From positions 43,191-107,190 of the forward strand of contig NZ_JAUORV010000020.1 of assembly GCF_030548205.1 (NCBI RefSeq): a DNA stretch of 64,000 nt. The letters are read 5' to 3'. Numbering within the stretch: position 1 is the stretch's first letter; every line of letters begins with the position of its first letter. A model generated the notes under the pieces. It had not been told where the DNA came from and did no database searches. It saw nothing but the letters and a program-made list of their open reading frames with translations. Positions 29,069-38,281 of the stretch are shown here, one piece after another. Origin of the DNA: Aliiglaciecola sp. 3_MG-2023 (GTDB taxonomy: Bacteria > Pseudomonadota > Gammaproteobacteria > Enterobacterales > Alteromonadaceae). The position numbers and the translations under genes are program-made.

Positions 29069-29204
29069 AAATCCATCCTTAATTCACTTCCATTAGCGAC
29101 GACTAGCCACGAGGCTCATGCCAAATTGTATTATTTTCACTCTAAAACTAGCAGCTTTATACAAATTAGTCAGCTACATCCTCTGGGAATAGAGCCCCCC
29201 CTCC

Positions 29205-29342
29205 TTATCGAGACACCCATGTTAATATCAGCGTCCGTTATTGAGACACCCATGCTAATTTCAACGTCCGTTATTGAGACACCCATGTTAATTTCAACAT
29301 TATCGAGACACCCATAGCAATTACATAGACACCCACGCTAAC
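29205..29342. repeat. 33-bp tandem repeat with AGACACCCAT core
   Basis: Units begin at 29205, 29238 and 29271 with an exact 33-base period (TTATYGAGACACCCATGYTA plus a 13-base tail). A shortened unit follows at 29300 and a fifth partial unit contains TTACATAGACACCCA. That 15-base string is found on the minus strand in every unit of the array at 63745-64000. The region lies between the divergent hydrolase and response-regulator genes. Its period allows a spurious open frame through it. Confidence 0.9.
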
Positions 29343-29488
29343 CAGAAATTTTACCCTCGTTTGACCTTGTCTATGTCAGTATGCGGTTTCGAAACAAATA
29401 ACATTGATAAAAATTTGCCATATTTGCAGAACTATTGAAGTATTTACCTTAAGCAGATATGGCAAAGATATATCCTGTAGGATTGGTC

Positions 29489-30187
29489 ATGGCAAAAAAT
29501 AAAAGTAATTTGTCGGTATTATTGATAGAAGACAATTTAGCTATTGCGAAACAGGTTGCTGGCTTTTTAGAGGCGCAAAACTGGATTATTGATTGTGCTA
29601 CCCTTGGCAAACAAGGGTTAGATTTAGCCCTGCAATATCACTTTGATTTAATTGTGTTGGATCTCAATCTTCCAGATATAGATGGTCTGGTTGTTTGCGA
29701 TGAAATAAAACGCACAGCTGACCGAAACATTCCTATTTTAATGTTAACTGCCCGCGATGCATTCGAAGATAAAGCGAAAGGATTTGGTATTGGCGCTGAT
29801 GATTATTTAACAAAACCTTTTGATTTAAGAGAACTCGTCCTTCGTTGTGAGGCATTGGCGCGAAGGCCTCAACTACATGGTGAAACTTTGCTGCAAAAAG
29901 GCATGTTGAGCATTGATAGTAGAGCCCATAAAGCCACCTTTAACAATTTAGAATTAACCACTACAGGTATTGGCTTTCGTATTTTACAAAAGTTAGTTGA
30001 GGAATACCCTTACCCCGTGAGTCGTTCCGAATTAATTCGTCATTTATGGGGTGATGAACCTCCTGAGAGCAATGCCCTAAAATCGCATATTTACGGCTTA
30101 CGAAAATCTTTTGAAAAAGTCACAGACAAGCCGGTATTATGCACTATCAGCAATATAGGTTACCAATTGCAGGCTTTAGATGATTAA
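29489..30187 (+). CDS. OmpR-family response regulator
   Basis: This is a 232-residue response regulator with an N-terminal receiver domain (LLIEDN acidic pocket, phospho-acceptor D in LIVLDLNLPDIDG, K in LTKPFDLREL) and a C-terminal winged-helix DNA-binding domain (about 135-230). The frame opens at 29459, but AGGA before the ATG at 29489 and the family start VLLIEDN favour 29489. It overlaps the histidine kinase gene by 8 bases, so the pair is co-translated. Targets are unknown. Confidence 0.93.
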   Translation: MAKNKSNLSVLLIEDNLAIAKQVAGFLEAQNWIIDCATLGKQGLDLALQYHFDLIVLDLNLPDIDGLVVCDEIKRTADRNIPILMLTARDAFEDKAKGFGIGADDYLTKPFDLRELVLRCEALARRPQLHGETLLQKGMLSIDSRAHKATFNNLELTTTGIGFRILQKLVEEYPYPVSRSELIRHLWGDEPPESNALKSHIYGLRKSFEKVTDKPVLCTISNIGYQLQALDD

Positions 30188-31388
30188 ATTTAAATCTCTG
30201 AAACTACAGTTGTTTTGTGCATTTGGTGGATTGAGTTTAATCATTTGTCTTTTTTTTATTCGACTCAGTTTTTTATTTGCCGATATTATTCAACAGAACA
30301 GTGCAGAGACTATTTTGCGTAATGAAGGTCTGCATATCGCTTCCATCTACCAACAGTACAAGACTATCCCAGACACGAGTGTTAACTATATTTCAATATA
30401 CTCCGACCTAAGTCAGCTTCCGCCAGAGATCCAACAGCAATTCGACCAAAATCAAGGGGTCAATAAAATTCACTATCAATCCAACTATAGCTTTCTGTTA
30501 TCTCAGCCCTTGGCTAACAATGCCCAAGTGTTTTTATTACTCAATCGAACACAGTTAGAATCTGCCTCCCATATGTCGAGCGTCATGCCACTATTTTTGT
30601 TTAGCATTTCAATCGGCGTTAGTGTTTTAACCCTCCTCAGTTCTTGGTATCTGGCGACATTGATTTCCCGTCCTGTACAATCTCTTACCAACAGCGTAAT
30701 CGCCCACAGATCATCTCAAGATTGTGAAATCCAAGGAAAAGAACGAGAAGATGAAATTGGCCATCTTGCAGTAGCATTTTCTGAAACCTTTGAACAGTTG
30801 CAAAGAGCACTAAAACGAGAACAAGATTTCACACGTGACGTAAGCCATGAATTACGAACCCCAATAACACTGATTAAAAACACATTGGAGCTGAGTAAAA
30901 CATCGCCTTTAGATAAAGAAGGGTTTTTAATTTTAGAACAAGCTAGCAATGAATTAAAACAAACAGTAGAAGTTTTATTAGCGTTAGCCAGAGAAAAAAA
31001 CCTTGAATTCAACTCCCTAGCAATTTTACCCATTGTTGAAAAAACCGTGCTAGCTATCTACCGTATTTATCCGCACATCGGTTTTCAAGTCAATATTGCT
31101 ATTCCTCCTTCTATGAAAGTCACTGGAAACCACTATTTAATTTCTCTCCTTTGCCAAAATCTAGTCAATAATGGTTTCTATCACGGCTATAAAGGCGGCA
31201 TGAAAATTAGTGCAGAAGGCAACAAATTAATTTTTGAAAACGAGTTGAGTGAAATAGACGAAAGACCCTATTATCAAGGGTTAGGTCACGGCCAATATTT
31301 AGTTAATCGAATCGCCAATGTGATGGGCTGGGATTTATCCATAGAGCAGTTTGATGATTCATATCGAGTGACAGTTATCCCTTACTAA
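30180..31388 (+). CDS. Sensor histidine kinase
   Basis: This 402-residue membrane kinase has a first membrane helix (about 10-35), a short periplasmic sensor (about 36-130), a second helix (about 133-160), HAMP, HisKA with H in RDVSHELRTPITLIKNTLEL, and a HATPase domain (N-box CQNLVNNGFYHG, G-box GLGHGQYLVNRI). The ATPase part is compact and the end is short after the G2 region. It partners with the overlapping OmpR-type regulator. Its last 14 bases overlap the convergent membrane-protein gene. Confidence 0.92.
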   Translation: MIKFKSLKLQLFCAFGGLSLIICLFFIRLSFLFADIIQQNSAETILRNEGLHIASIYQQYKTIPDTSVNYISIYSDLSQLPPEIQQQFDQNQGVNKIHYQSNYSFLLSQPLANNAQVFLLLNRTQLESASHMSSVMPLFLFSISIGVSVLTLLSSWYLATLISRPVQSLTNSVIAHRSSQDCEIQGKEREDEIGHLAVAFSETFEQLQRALKREQDFTRDVSHELRTPITLIKNTLELSKTSPLDKEGFLILEQASNELKQTVEVLLALAREKNLEFNSLAILPIVEKTVLAIYRIYPHIGFQVNIAIPPSMKVTGNHYLISLLCQNLVNNGFYHGYKGGMKISAEGNKLIFENELSEIDERPYYQGLGHGQYLVNRIANVMGWDLSIEQFDDSYRVTVIPY

Positions 31389-32037
31389 TTGCCACAGGTT
31401 GATTTTGTTTAAACAGTAAAAGGCTTAAACATACAAACCAAACAACCTGTAGGGCACCAAAAAGTGCGCCGACTAGACTTAAACTCGGTATCAAGGTTAA
31501 TAAACCAAAGGCGGCAGTAATATAACCTAAACCATGAATTACCCTAGAGAAACGCCGTTGCTCAATGAGGGTTAAAGTCATGACTAACATCCAGATCCCG
31601 CCTACCCACTCTACGCCTTCACCTAAACCCATTTGAATGGCGTAAATATCTTGCCATATTTCCGAAATTTCCCCTTTAGCGGGTAACCAAGCATTGAATA
31701 AAAACTCAATAGAAAGGATTGCAATTAAACCGCTGGCAAAAATATATGAAGACCAAATATAGCTGACTAACATCGTTAGTTTATGCATTTTTGAATGTTC
31801 TAGTGTGCCTCTAGCCGTGATCTGCATGCTCAATAATAAAATGGCCACCGCGAAAACAATATATACAATAAAATACCAGAATTGCATTAACATTGGGTGC
31901 TCGGTAAACACCTGCAGACGCTGAGAAGGTCCGTCATTGAAGTCAGGCACCCACACCAATATTAGAGTCAATCCAAAGATAAATGATAGTGCGCAGGTTA
32001 AAGACGCAATTGCCGCTAAATTAATTTGAGTTTTCAC
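31375..32037 (-). CDS. Six-helix membrane protein (DUF4386-like)
   Basis: This 220-residue protein has about six membrane helices and no catalytic motif that I recognise. It resembles DUF4386-type proteins in length and spacing. The start codon is GTG at 32037. It overlaps the 3' end of the histidine kinase by 14 bases in convergent orientation, so antisense effects are possible. Function unknown. Confidence 0.65.
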   Translation of the reverse strand: MKTQINLAAIASLTCALSFIFGLTLILVWVPDFNDGPSQRLQVFTEHPMLMQFWYFIVYIVFAVAILLLSMQITARGTLEHSKMHKLTMLVSYIWSSYIFASGLIAILSIEFLFNAWLPAKGEISEIWQDIYAIQMGLGEGVEWVGGIWMLVMTLTLIEQRRFSRVIHGLGYITAAFGLLTLIPSLSLVGALFGALQVVWFVCLSLLLFKQNQPVAISKG

Positions 32038-32255
32038 TCGTCAGTTTCCACAATGCTGAGTTTATGATCATTATTGATGAAGCGAGAATATAGCACAAAT
32101 AACCATCGGCCAAGTCTTGGGTAAGGTTAGTGGCTTACTAAAAAGTAATTCAAAATGTGTTTAAATTTACATATTCATTGATTACACAATTAGGCTTTTT
32201 ATTGTTATCTGCTATATGACTGGTGAATGCCTGTTTCAGTTATTATCAAATTTTG

Positions 32256-33062
32256 TTAGCTTGATTTTTTAGGTGCTGCAGTGGCACCGGCCAAAATACC
32301 GCCATCCACTGTCAATTCGATGCCAGTCACATACTTAGCCTCATCAGACGCCAGGTAAAGTACCGCATAAGCAACGTCTTCCGGCGTGCCCATGGTTTGC
32401 AATGGAATATCTTGTGCGACCATATCTATAGCGGCCTTGCGCTGCTCTCCTTCGCCTAGCATTGCATTCCACATGGGGGTTAATATTGCCCCTGGATGTA
32501 CCGAATTACAGCGAATAGGGTAACCTTGTTGCGCACAATACAAGGCAACTGTTTTACTATGGTTTCTCACCGCAGCTTTACTACTGGCATAGGCCGCTGC
32601 GCCAGGAATGCCAACCATGCCAGAACGAGAAGAAATATTCACGATACTCGCCGACTTGGCATTTTTTAACATGGCAATGGCATATTTGCAGCCCAAACTA
32701 ACACCGTCTAAATTGGTTTTATGCACACTGTGCCAAGCCGCTAGCTCAAAATGTTCTGGATCCTGAGGCGTGGAGGTCTCTGTAAACCCTGTGATTCCCG
32801 CATTATTGACAACAATATCAAGACATTCATGCTTTTGTAAAAGCAAAGCTGTAGTCTCTTTCCATTGGGTCTCCTCACCAACATCCAGAGATAAGTATTC
32901 CGCGTTGGTGCCAAGCATCTCAGCCGCCTTTCGGCCGATATCATCTTCAATATCGGCAATATAGACCCTAGCGCCAGCGTCGACGAAAGCCTGAGCAGTG
33001 GCTAATCCAATACCTTGGGCTCCTCCGGTTATCAGGGCAACTTTATCTTGTAGTCGACTCAT
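32256..33062 (-). CDS. Short-chain dehydrogenase/reductase
   Basis: The 268-residue classical SDR has the cofactor motif TGGAQGIGLATA, the NNAG motif, catalytic SS in NISSRSGM and YASSK (Y and K), and the C-terminal VDGGILAG. These are NAD(P)-dependent oxidoreductases of alcohols or sterols; similarity to 3-alpha/20-beta-hydroxysteroid-type SDRs is general only. The D in VYIADIEDD suggests NAD preference. A clear AAGGA precedes the ATG. Substrate unknown. Confidence 0.92.
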   Translation of the reverse strand: MSRLQDKVALITGGAQGIGLATAQAFVDAGARVYIADIEDDIGRKAAEMLGTNAEYLSLDVGEETQWKETTALLLQKHECLDIVVNNAGITGFTETSTPQDPEHFELAAWHSVHKTNLDGVSLGCKYAIAMLKNAKSASIVNISSRSGMVGIPGAAAYASSKAAVRNHSKTVALYCAQQGYPIRCNSVHPGAILTPMWNAMLGEGEQRKAAIDMVAQDIPLQTMGTPEDVAYAVLYLASDEAKYVTGIELTVDGGILAGATAAPKKSS

Positions 33063-33081
33063 ATCTTTTCCTTAATCACGC

Positions 33082-34326
33082 TTACATGTGGGAAGAATAA
33101 CCTAAAATATGTTGACTGACATAGGAAATACAATCTCGGTTTCTAACACACATCTGTCTGCTTCCGGGGGTTGCATTGAGTTCAATCCATTGCTGTTCTG
33201 AAATCTGTATCGCTGGTATTTGATTGATACTGATAATTTCATCCCCGGCTTGTAATCCAGAAACTTCAGCGGGAAGTCCTGCTGTGACATAGCGTACTAC
33301 GAAATTTCCGTTTTGTAATTTTCGCAACTCCACGCCAGCTAAATTATATCGTGAAGCGAAAACATGCTGAGGATAAGCTCGCATAATGAATTGATGATTG
33401 TGATAGTCAATCACGGTAATAAATTGATTCATTAGTGCGCTGCCAATCACCCACCAGTCGTCTTCATCATCGCTTGGGATTAGATTGGTTTTTACTCCGT
33501 TTATCTGTAATGACTGAAAATGTATTGCAGGAATCGTAACCCTTTGATGTTCGGTCATGCCACTCATTCCAAAATCGGCAGCCATGATTTTTTTAGTGGG
33601 TAGCGCAATATCATTTTCAATTGGGAAGGCCGCACTCATTTTAAAATAATGCCTGCTCCCCGTATCTATCAATACTTCTCGTTGCAATTTTGTGCTTTGA
33701 TTAAACTCCACAGTGGCATCAATGCTTAACTTGCTAAATGACACGGAAATCGGCATAGCATCATCGCCTTTATGTACGGTTTGCGGCTCAGCAGATGCGG
33801 TTATTAAGGCTTTTTGTTTATCCAAGGTCCAGGCAAAATGTCGGAGTATGTCGTGACCTAAAACACCATCAAAAATCGCCTCATCTTCGCGCAAATAGTA
33901 AGGGCTTAATGAAATAGGAATGTAAGCAACTTTGACGTTTTCAAACTCAACTTCACCAATATGTAAACTAGCTAGTTCAGATTGATAAGCCTGGGTATCT
34001 TGGCCTTCACCCCAGCCTGCTATTTTCAGTTCAAAACCTTTTTTAGTGAGTAGAGATTTCCCTTTTGGTGTATCAAAAACCATGCTGAAAGAAGCCCCTG
34101 TATCAATTAAAAACAGCAGCTCTGTTGAGTCATTTACTAACAAACGCACATAAGGTTTTTCACCAATATAGATTGCAGGTAAAACTTGATCGTTTTTTGG
34201 GCTCGGCCAATTAGGCTCAATATCGTCATTAGCATGCATCATTCGAAGACTATTCACTAAGGAACAGCCGCTCAACAACAAGCCAAACACGACTAGCAAA
34301 ATGATTATATTGATGTGGTACTTCAT
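33082..34326 (-). CDS. Lipoprotein with two retropepsin-like aspartyl motifs and a PDZ domain
   Basis: The 414-residue predicted lipoprotein has lipobox LSGC at residues 18-21. Two aspartyl-protease-like lobes each carry a D-T-G triad: LIDTGAS with D75 and LIDTGSR with D221. This suggests a single chain with both halves of a pepsin-like active site. A PDZ domain (about 330-400, AEVSGLQAGDEIISINQIPA) follows. Strong AGGAGG precedes the ATG. It could degrade or bind periplasmic peptides. The SDR is 19 bases downstream, so they may form an operon. Confidence 0.8.
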   Translation of the reverse strand: MKYHINIIILLVVFGLLLSGCSLVNSLRMMHANDDIEPNWPSPKNDQVLPAIYIGEKPYVRLLVNDSTELLFLIDTGASFSMVFDTPKGKSLLTKKGFELKIAGWGEGQDTQAYQSELASLHIGEVEFENVKVAYIPISLSPYYLREDEAIFDGVLGHDILRHFAWTLDKQKALITASAEPQTVHKGDDAMPISVSFSKLSIDATVEFNQSTKLQREVLIDTGSRHYFKMSAAFPIENDIALPTKKIMAADFGMSGMTEHQRVTIPAIHFQSLQINGVKTNLIPSDDEDDWWVIGSALMNQFITVIDYHNHQFIMRAYPQHVFASRYNLAGVELRKLQNGNFVVRYVTAGLPAEVSGLQAGDEIISINQIPAIQISEQQWIELNATPGSRQMCVRNRDCISYVSQHILGYSSHM

Positions 34327-34340
34327 AATACCTCCTAGAT

Positions 34341-34484
34341 TAAAATATGCGACCTAATGCTAGCAACTTCCTGCTTATCAAAGGTGCGCGATACGGCGCC
34401 AGCGCTGCCAAAAAATGTCCACGATGTTTAGCAAGTCCATCACCGATAGCGACGGGAACGGCATCGATGATAAACTTGCGTTAA
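34341..34484. other. GC-richer gene-free block, possible interspersed element
   Basis: This 140-base stretch is noticeably richer in G and C than its surroundings. It contains an imperfect hairpin (ATCACCGAT at 34439-34447 with ATCGATGAT at 34463-34471) and the palindromes GGCGCC and AGCGCT. A minus-strand frame reads through it without an ATG near its start. It may be a gene remnant or a dispersed repeat. Confidence 0.35.
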
Positions 34485-34496
34485 ACAACCTTTTAG

Positions 34497-35201
34497 TTAG
34501 AAGCGATAGATGACTTTAAGGCCATATTGACGTTTAAAATGCGCGTCAATGTCATAACCGTTTTGCAACGAATCGAAATCCGTGTAGGTAAAATCAAGGA
34601 TTACATCCATTTGTTTGGATGGGTTCCAAATTAGTCCCGTCGATAGGGCGTAAGCATTATCTTGGGCAAAGTCTTTGAGCTCTCGATACATACCACTGCC
34701 ATACACTGTCAGGTCACTGTTTACCCGCCACATTGCTGACAACTCGCCTCTGAACTCAGTTTTATTATCACGCTTATCTTCATTCCAATGTAAATAGTGG
34801 GCCGATGCACCAATGGAAAAGTCTTTAGATATGACGTATTTACTGCTTAATCCTCCCCCGAGTGCATAACTATCATCATATTCTGCAGACTCATATAGCC
34901 CCATCAAGCCACCATCAATGGTAACTTCCCAACCGGTATTCGCTTCAGGGCGTTGCCAAACAGCATACCTTACTCCTGCTGGGCCAATGGTTAAATTGTC
35001 AGTAACACCGTAGGCAAGTGAGAACAAGGGTTGAACATCATTTTCCCCATAACCTGTACCGTAGGATGCCCCTAATCCAATCAGTATTTCGTTGTCATTC
35101 AGGGTTAAATTGCGCATTACCGGGTTTGCATCGCTTAAGGTATTTGCGAATAGGTGGGTGGGTATAAAAAGTAACGCTAATATTGAGAGTTGTTTTTTCA
35201 T
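34497..35201 (-). CDS. Outer-membrane beta-barrel protein
   Basis: The 234-residue protein has a signal peptide (about 1-19, ending LFA-N). Alternating hydrophobic/polar strands (ILIGLGASYG, LFSLAYGVT, LTVYGSGMYREL, MDVILDFTYTDF) and a terminal aromatic (KVIYRF) are hallmarks of a small outer-membrane barrel of about 8-10 strands. It is not a recognised porin. It stands alone on the minus strand. Confidence 0.75.
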   Translation of the reverse strand: MKKQLSILALLFIPTHLFANTLSDANPVMRNLTLNDNEILIGLGASYGTGYGENDVQPLFSLAYGVTDNLTIGPAGVRYAVWQRPEANTGWEVTIDGGLMGLYESAEYDDSYALGGGLSSKYVISKDFSIGASAHYLHWNEDKRDNKTEFRGELSAMWRVNSDLTVYGSGMYRELKDFAQDNAYALSTGLIWNPSKQMDVILDFTYTDFDSLQNGYDIDAHFKRQYGLKVIYRF

Positions 35202-35433
35202 CTGTTAATGCCTGTTTATAGTTGATTCAGTGGGGGCATTTTTACAACGGCAAGGTAAAAGCAGGGTGAAATTAATCAAAACAATGTCGGCTGTTTGCAG
35301 AGCGGCTTATTAAACTAGTTTGAAAGGAATAAACGTTGCCTTAGTACATAATTCCGTCTTAATTTCACTTCTAGTTCACCTCCCACCCGTTACTTTTATG
35401 CTCACTTTCAGACAACGCATAAAGGTACTAACA

Positions 35434-36588
35434 ATGACTACATTTCGAAAAATCAACTATTTATTAACTAGCGCGGCTGCCATATTGCTATTAGGCGCAT
35501 GTGGCTCTAGCAGCAATGACAACACAACTATTTCACCACCTGTTGCCCAAGAGGTGGATTATCAGGAATTTCTAGACGATGCCGTCGAACAGGGTATCCC
35601 AGGCGTAATAATGTCCATTGAAGGACCAGAAATAGACTTCATCGGCAGCGCTGGCTTAGCCGACATACAACAGCAAACCCCCATGCAAATAGATCATGTC
35701 ATGCCCAATGGCAGCGCGGGTAAAAAAGCCACAGCGTTGCTCGTAGCGATGTTACATAACGACGGAGTTTTAAATATTGACGATACTATCGATACTTGGC
35801 TGCCCGATGAAATTCTAGATCGAATCGAAAATAGTCGCAGTATGACGTTGCGTCAGTTGTTGAACCACAGCGCTGGTGTTTATGACTATTTAGACTCTGC
35901 GACTCAAGCAAATTGGTACTCGACAATAATGAGCGACCCTAGCTCACTCAAAACCGATATCTATGCATTGCAATTTGCACTAGATCAGCCGGCTTATTTT
36001 ATGCCAGGCACTGATTTTCATTATTCGAATACTGGCTATTTGCTTGCAGGGCTTATTTTAGATGAAGTATTGGGCGAACATCATTATACCGAAATGCGCA
36101 ATCGGGTTATTCTTCCCCTTGGATTAAATAGTACCTACTACAATGGTTTAGAAAAAAGCTTGGGCACTATTATATCTGGATACGTCAACATTGACGGCGT
36201 ATTGGAAAATGCCAAACCCGTGTACGAAAACATTGGGGTTTCTGATGCGCCATTAGTGAGTTCAGTCAGCGATATTTCTTTATTACTGAAATCCATAGTA
36301 GATGAGGACTCTGTTGTCGCCAGCGATGTGAGAGCGTTAATCACCTCACCTGAAAGTATGGTACAAGCTTCGAACACCCTAGAGTATGGTTTGGGTATTT
36401 TCAAAGAAATGTCCAACGCTAAAACTGTATACCACCACGGCGGAGACGAACCTGGTTATAAAACAGAAACCTTTTATATATTGGAAGACGATATTGCTTT
36501 CACCGTCTTTTTTAATTGCAATGGTTATGATGTCTGTGCTGAACAAAGCAACATAGTTGTTCAAAAAGTATTGCAAACTATTCTGTAA
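35434..36588 (+). CDS. Serine hydrolase of the class C beta-lactamase superfamily (lipoprotein)
   Basis: The frame is open from 35320, but the ATG at 35434 follows AAAGGT and begins a lipoprotein signal (LLLGAC lipobox), giving 384 residues. The catalytic SxxK is SAGK in MPNGSAGKKATALL, the tyrosine motif is YSN in HYSNTGYLLAG, and HHGGDEPGY replaces the KTG box. Such proteins are D-aminopeptidases, esterases or DD-peptidases. The location is probably periplasmic, membrane-anchored. Substrate unknown. Confidence 0.88.
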   Translation: MTTFRKINYLLTSAAAILLLGACGSSSNDNTTISPPVAQEVDYQEFLDDAVEQGIPGVIMSIEGPEIDFIGSAGLADIQQQTPMQIDHVMPNGSAGKKATALLVAMLHNDGVLNIDDTIDTWLPDEILDRIENSRSMTLRQLLNHSAGVYDYLDSATQANWYSTIMSDPSSLKTDIYALQFALDQPAYFMPGTDFHYSNTGYLLAGLILDEVLGEHHYTEMRNRVILPLGLNSTYYNGLEKSLGTIISGYVNIDGVLENAKPVYENIGVSDAPLVSSVSDISLLLKSIVDEDSVVASDVRALITSPESMVQASNTLEYGLGIFKEMSNAKTVYHHGGDEPGYKTETFYILEDDIAFTVFFNCNGYDVCAEQSNIVVQKVLQTIL

Positions 36589-36595
36589 ACACGAT

Positions 36596-36632
36596 GAAAA
36601 AAGCCAGAGAGAAAGTACGGCTTCTCTCTGGC
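36596..36632 (-). terminator. Strong terminator between convergent genes
   Basis: GCCAGAGAGAA at 36603-36613 pairs with TTCTCTCTGGC at 36622-36632. The A-run at 36597-36602 gives a T-run on the minus strand, so it mainly terminates the aminotransferase gene. The TTGTTTTC to the right allows weaker termination of the serine hydrolase. Confidence 0.85.
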
Positions 36633-36720
36633 CCACTTGTTTTCAGCAATTAGAAGTACGTTTAAATCCTTGTACCCTAAGTCTCTTAGGATGTCACAAC
36701 GCCTCTTTTTTATTTTCCTA

Positions 36721-38034
36721 TTAAGCTAGCTTCTTTAAACTCTCCACTAATTGTTGAATTTCATCAGCACTGGTAAATACTTGGGGCGTAATACGGACAC
36801 ATGCACCAGAATCTAAGCCCTTTCGGATAACCGTAAAAATACCAAAATCCTTCTCCAATTTTTGTTGCAGTTGATTGGCATCATCGATTGTGGTTTTACC
36901 TTTTATTCGAAATGAGCTCATACCGGTAGCTGACATGCTGTCTTTTCCACCTAACACTTCAATATGTCCCATTGACTGCGCTTCTGAAAACCACAAATCT
37001 CGCAAGTATTTAAGTCGCGCTTGTTTATTTTCTCCACCTATGGCCTGATGAAAATCCAGCGCTACAGGCACTGTTAAAAACGCTGCAAAATTGGCAGTGG
37101 CCGTATGCACGCGGGTGTAAGCTCGATTGTTATTCGGATCGGACTCACCAGGATAAGGAGCGATTTTATCCAGCGTCCCTTTTTGCATGTATAAAGCACC
37201 GACTCCTACCGGAGAGCCTATCCACTTATGTAAATTAAATCCTGCCCAATTGACGTTTAGATCAGAGATTTTATAATCAATTAACCCCCACGATTGTGCA
37301 CAATCACAAATAACATCAATTCCCCGCTTTTTAGCTTCTTCGACAATTTCAACCACAGGAAAGACTAATCCATGTTGATTACTCACATGGGTGAGTAACA
37401 TCAGTTTAATATTAGGGTGCTTATCGAAAGCGGCAATATAGGCTTGCAATAATTGTTGTTGGTCAGCCAGACTCGGTGTGATTACCTCTATGCTTTCCAC
37501 CCCTTGATCCTGCTCCAACCATTTCATGGTTGTTTTAAAACTAGGATAATCACTGTCTGCAAACAACACCCCGTCTCCAACATTTAATCCTTGATATTGA
37601 CGAATCAGATTATGGATAGCCTCAGTGGCATTGCGGGTCAAAACGATTTCACCATCTTGGGCACCAAGGGCATGAGCCACTCGACTCATGGCATGGCGGA
37701 TATCACCAGGAAAATCTTTGCGGGCGTAAAACGAGTTTTGATCGTTGACCATCTTAGTGGCGCGTTGGTAAGCCTCAATGACTGGCTTGGCCATTTTTCC
37801 CCAATAACCGTGCTCTAAATTAACGATTCCCTGTGTTCGATCATAATAAGTGGCGACCTCAGCCCAGAACCCTTCGTCAGCGGCTAAACTCTGTGCAGAA
37901 CCATGACTTGCTTTAGGCAATATTAACCTCGAAGATTCTTTTTCAGCAGCAACGCCAAATGAGGAAAGAGCAGCCGTTGTGGCAACTCCAGTTAATAAAT
38001 TACGACGACTTAAGGAAAATTTAGAGTGGTTCAT
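36721..38034 (-). CDS. Tat-exported class V aminotransferase (isopenicillin-N-epimerase-like)
   Basis: This 437-residue PLP enzyme has a twin-arginine signal (SLSRRNLLTGVATTAALS at the N-terminus), so it is exported folded. The fold is class V aminotransferase/cysteine-desulfurase-like, with TRNATEAIHNLI, CDCAQSWG and the PLP lysine in NLHKWIGSPVGVG. It is closest in general character to isopenicillin-N-epimerase-like proteins. Periplasmic PLP enzymes are uncommon. It is divergent from a TonB receptor. Reaction unknown. Confidence 0.88.
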   Translation of the reverse strand: MNHSKFSLSRRNLLTGVATTAALSSFGVAAEKESSRLILPKASHGSAQSLAADEGFWAEVATYYDRTQGIVNLEHGYWGKMAKPVIEAYQRATKMVNDQNSFYARKDFPGDIRHAMSRVAHALGAQDGEIVLTRNATEAIHNLIRQYQGLNVGDGVLFADSDYPSFKTTMKWLEQDQGVESIEVITPSLADQQQLLQAYIAAFDKHPNIKLMLLTHVSNQHGLVFPVVEIVEEAKKRGIDVICDCAQSWGLIDYKISDLNVNWAGFNLHKWIGSPVGVGALYMQKGTLDKIAPYPGESDPNNNRAYTRVHTATANFAAFLTVPVALDFHQAIGGENKQARLKYLRDLWFSEAQSMGHIEVLGGKDSMSATGMSSFRIKGKTTIDDANQLQQKLEKDFGIFTVIRKGLDSGACVRITPQVFTSADEIQQLVESLKKLA

Positions 38035-38281
38035 ATGAGGGCTGCTTATTCATTTCAATTCGAAAATTAGGGTAAAGGTAATTTATGACATTTTAATAAA
38101 ATAAGGAATCTGTAATCGATATTTGATCTGCGAGAGTTTATTTTACCGGAAGATAAAACCTAATAAAATCAAATGGAAAGGATAAATAAAACTGCCATTT
38201 TTCCTTAACCGCTTTGTCATTTTAACGTGCAACAGTAGCGCCCTTCATCATTCACATTTAAATAATTCTAGGGTTTAATTT

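Noticed and set aside
29126..29317. Open frame of 63 residues containing IETPMLIS repeats
   Set aside because: It is an artefact of the 33-bp tandem repeat, whose period is a multiple of three. It has no ribosome site.
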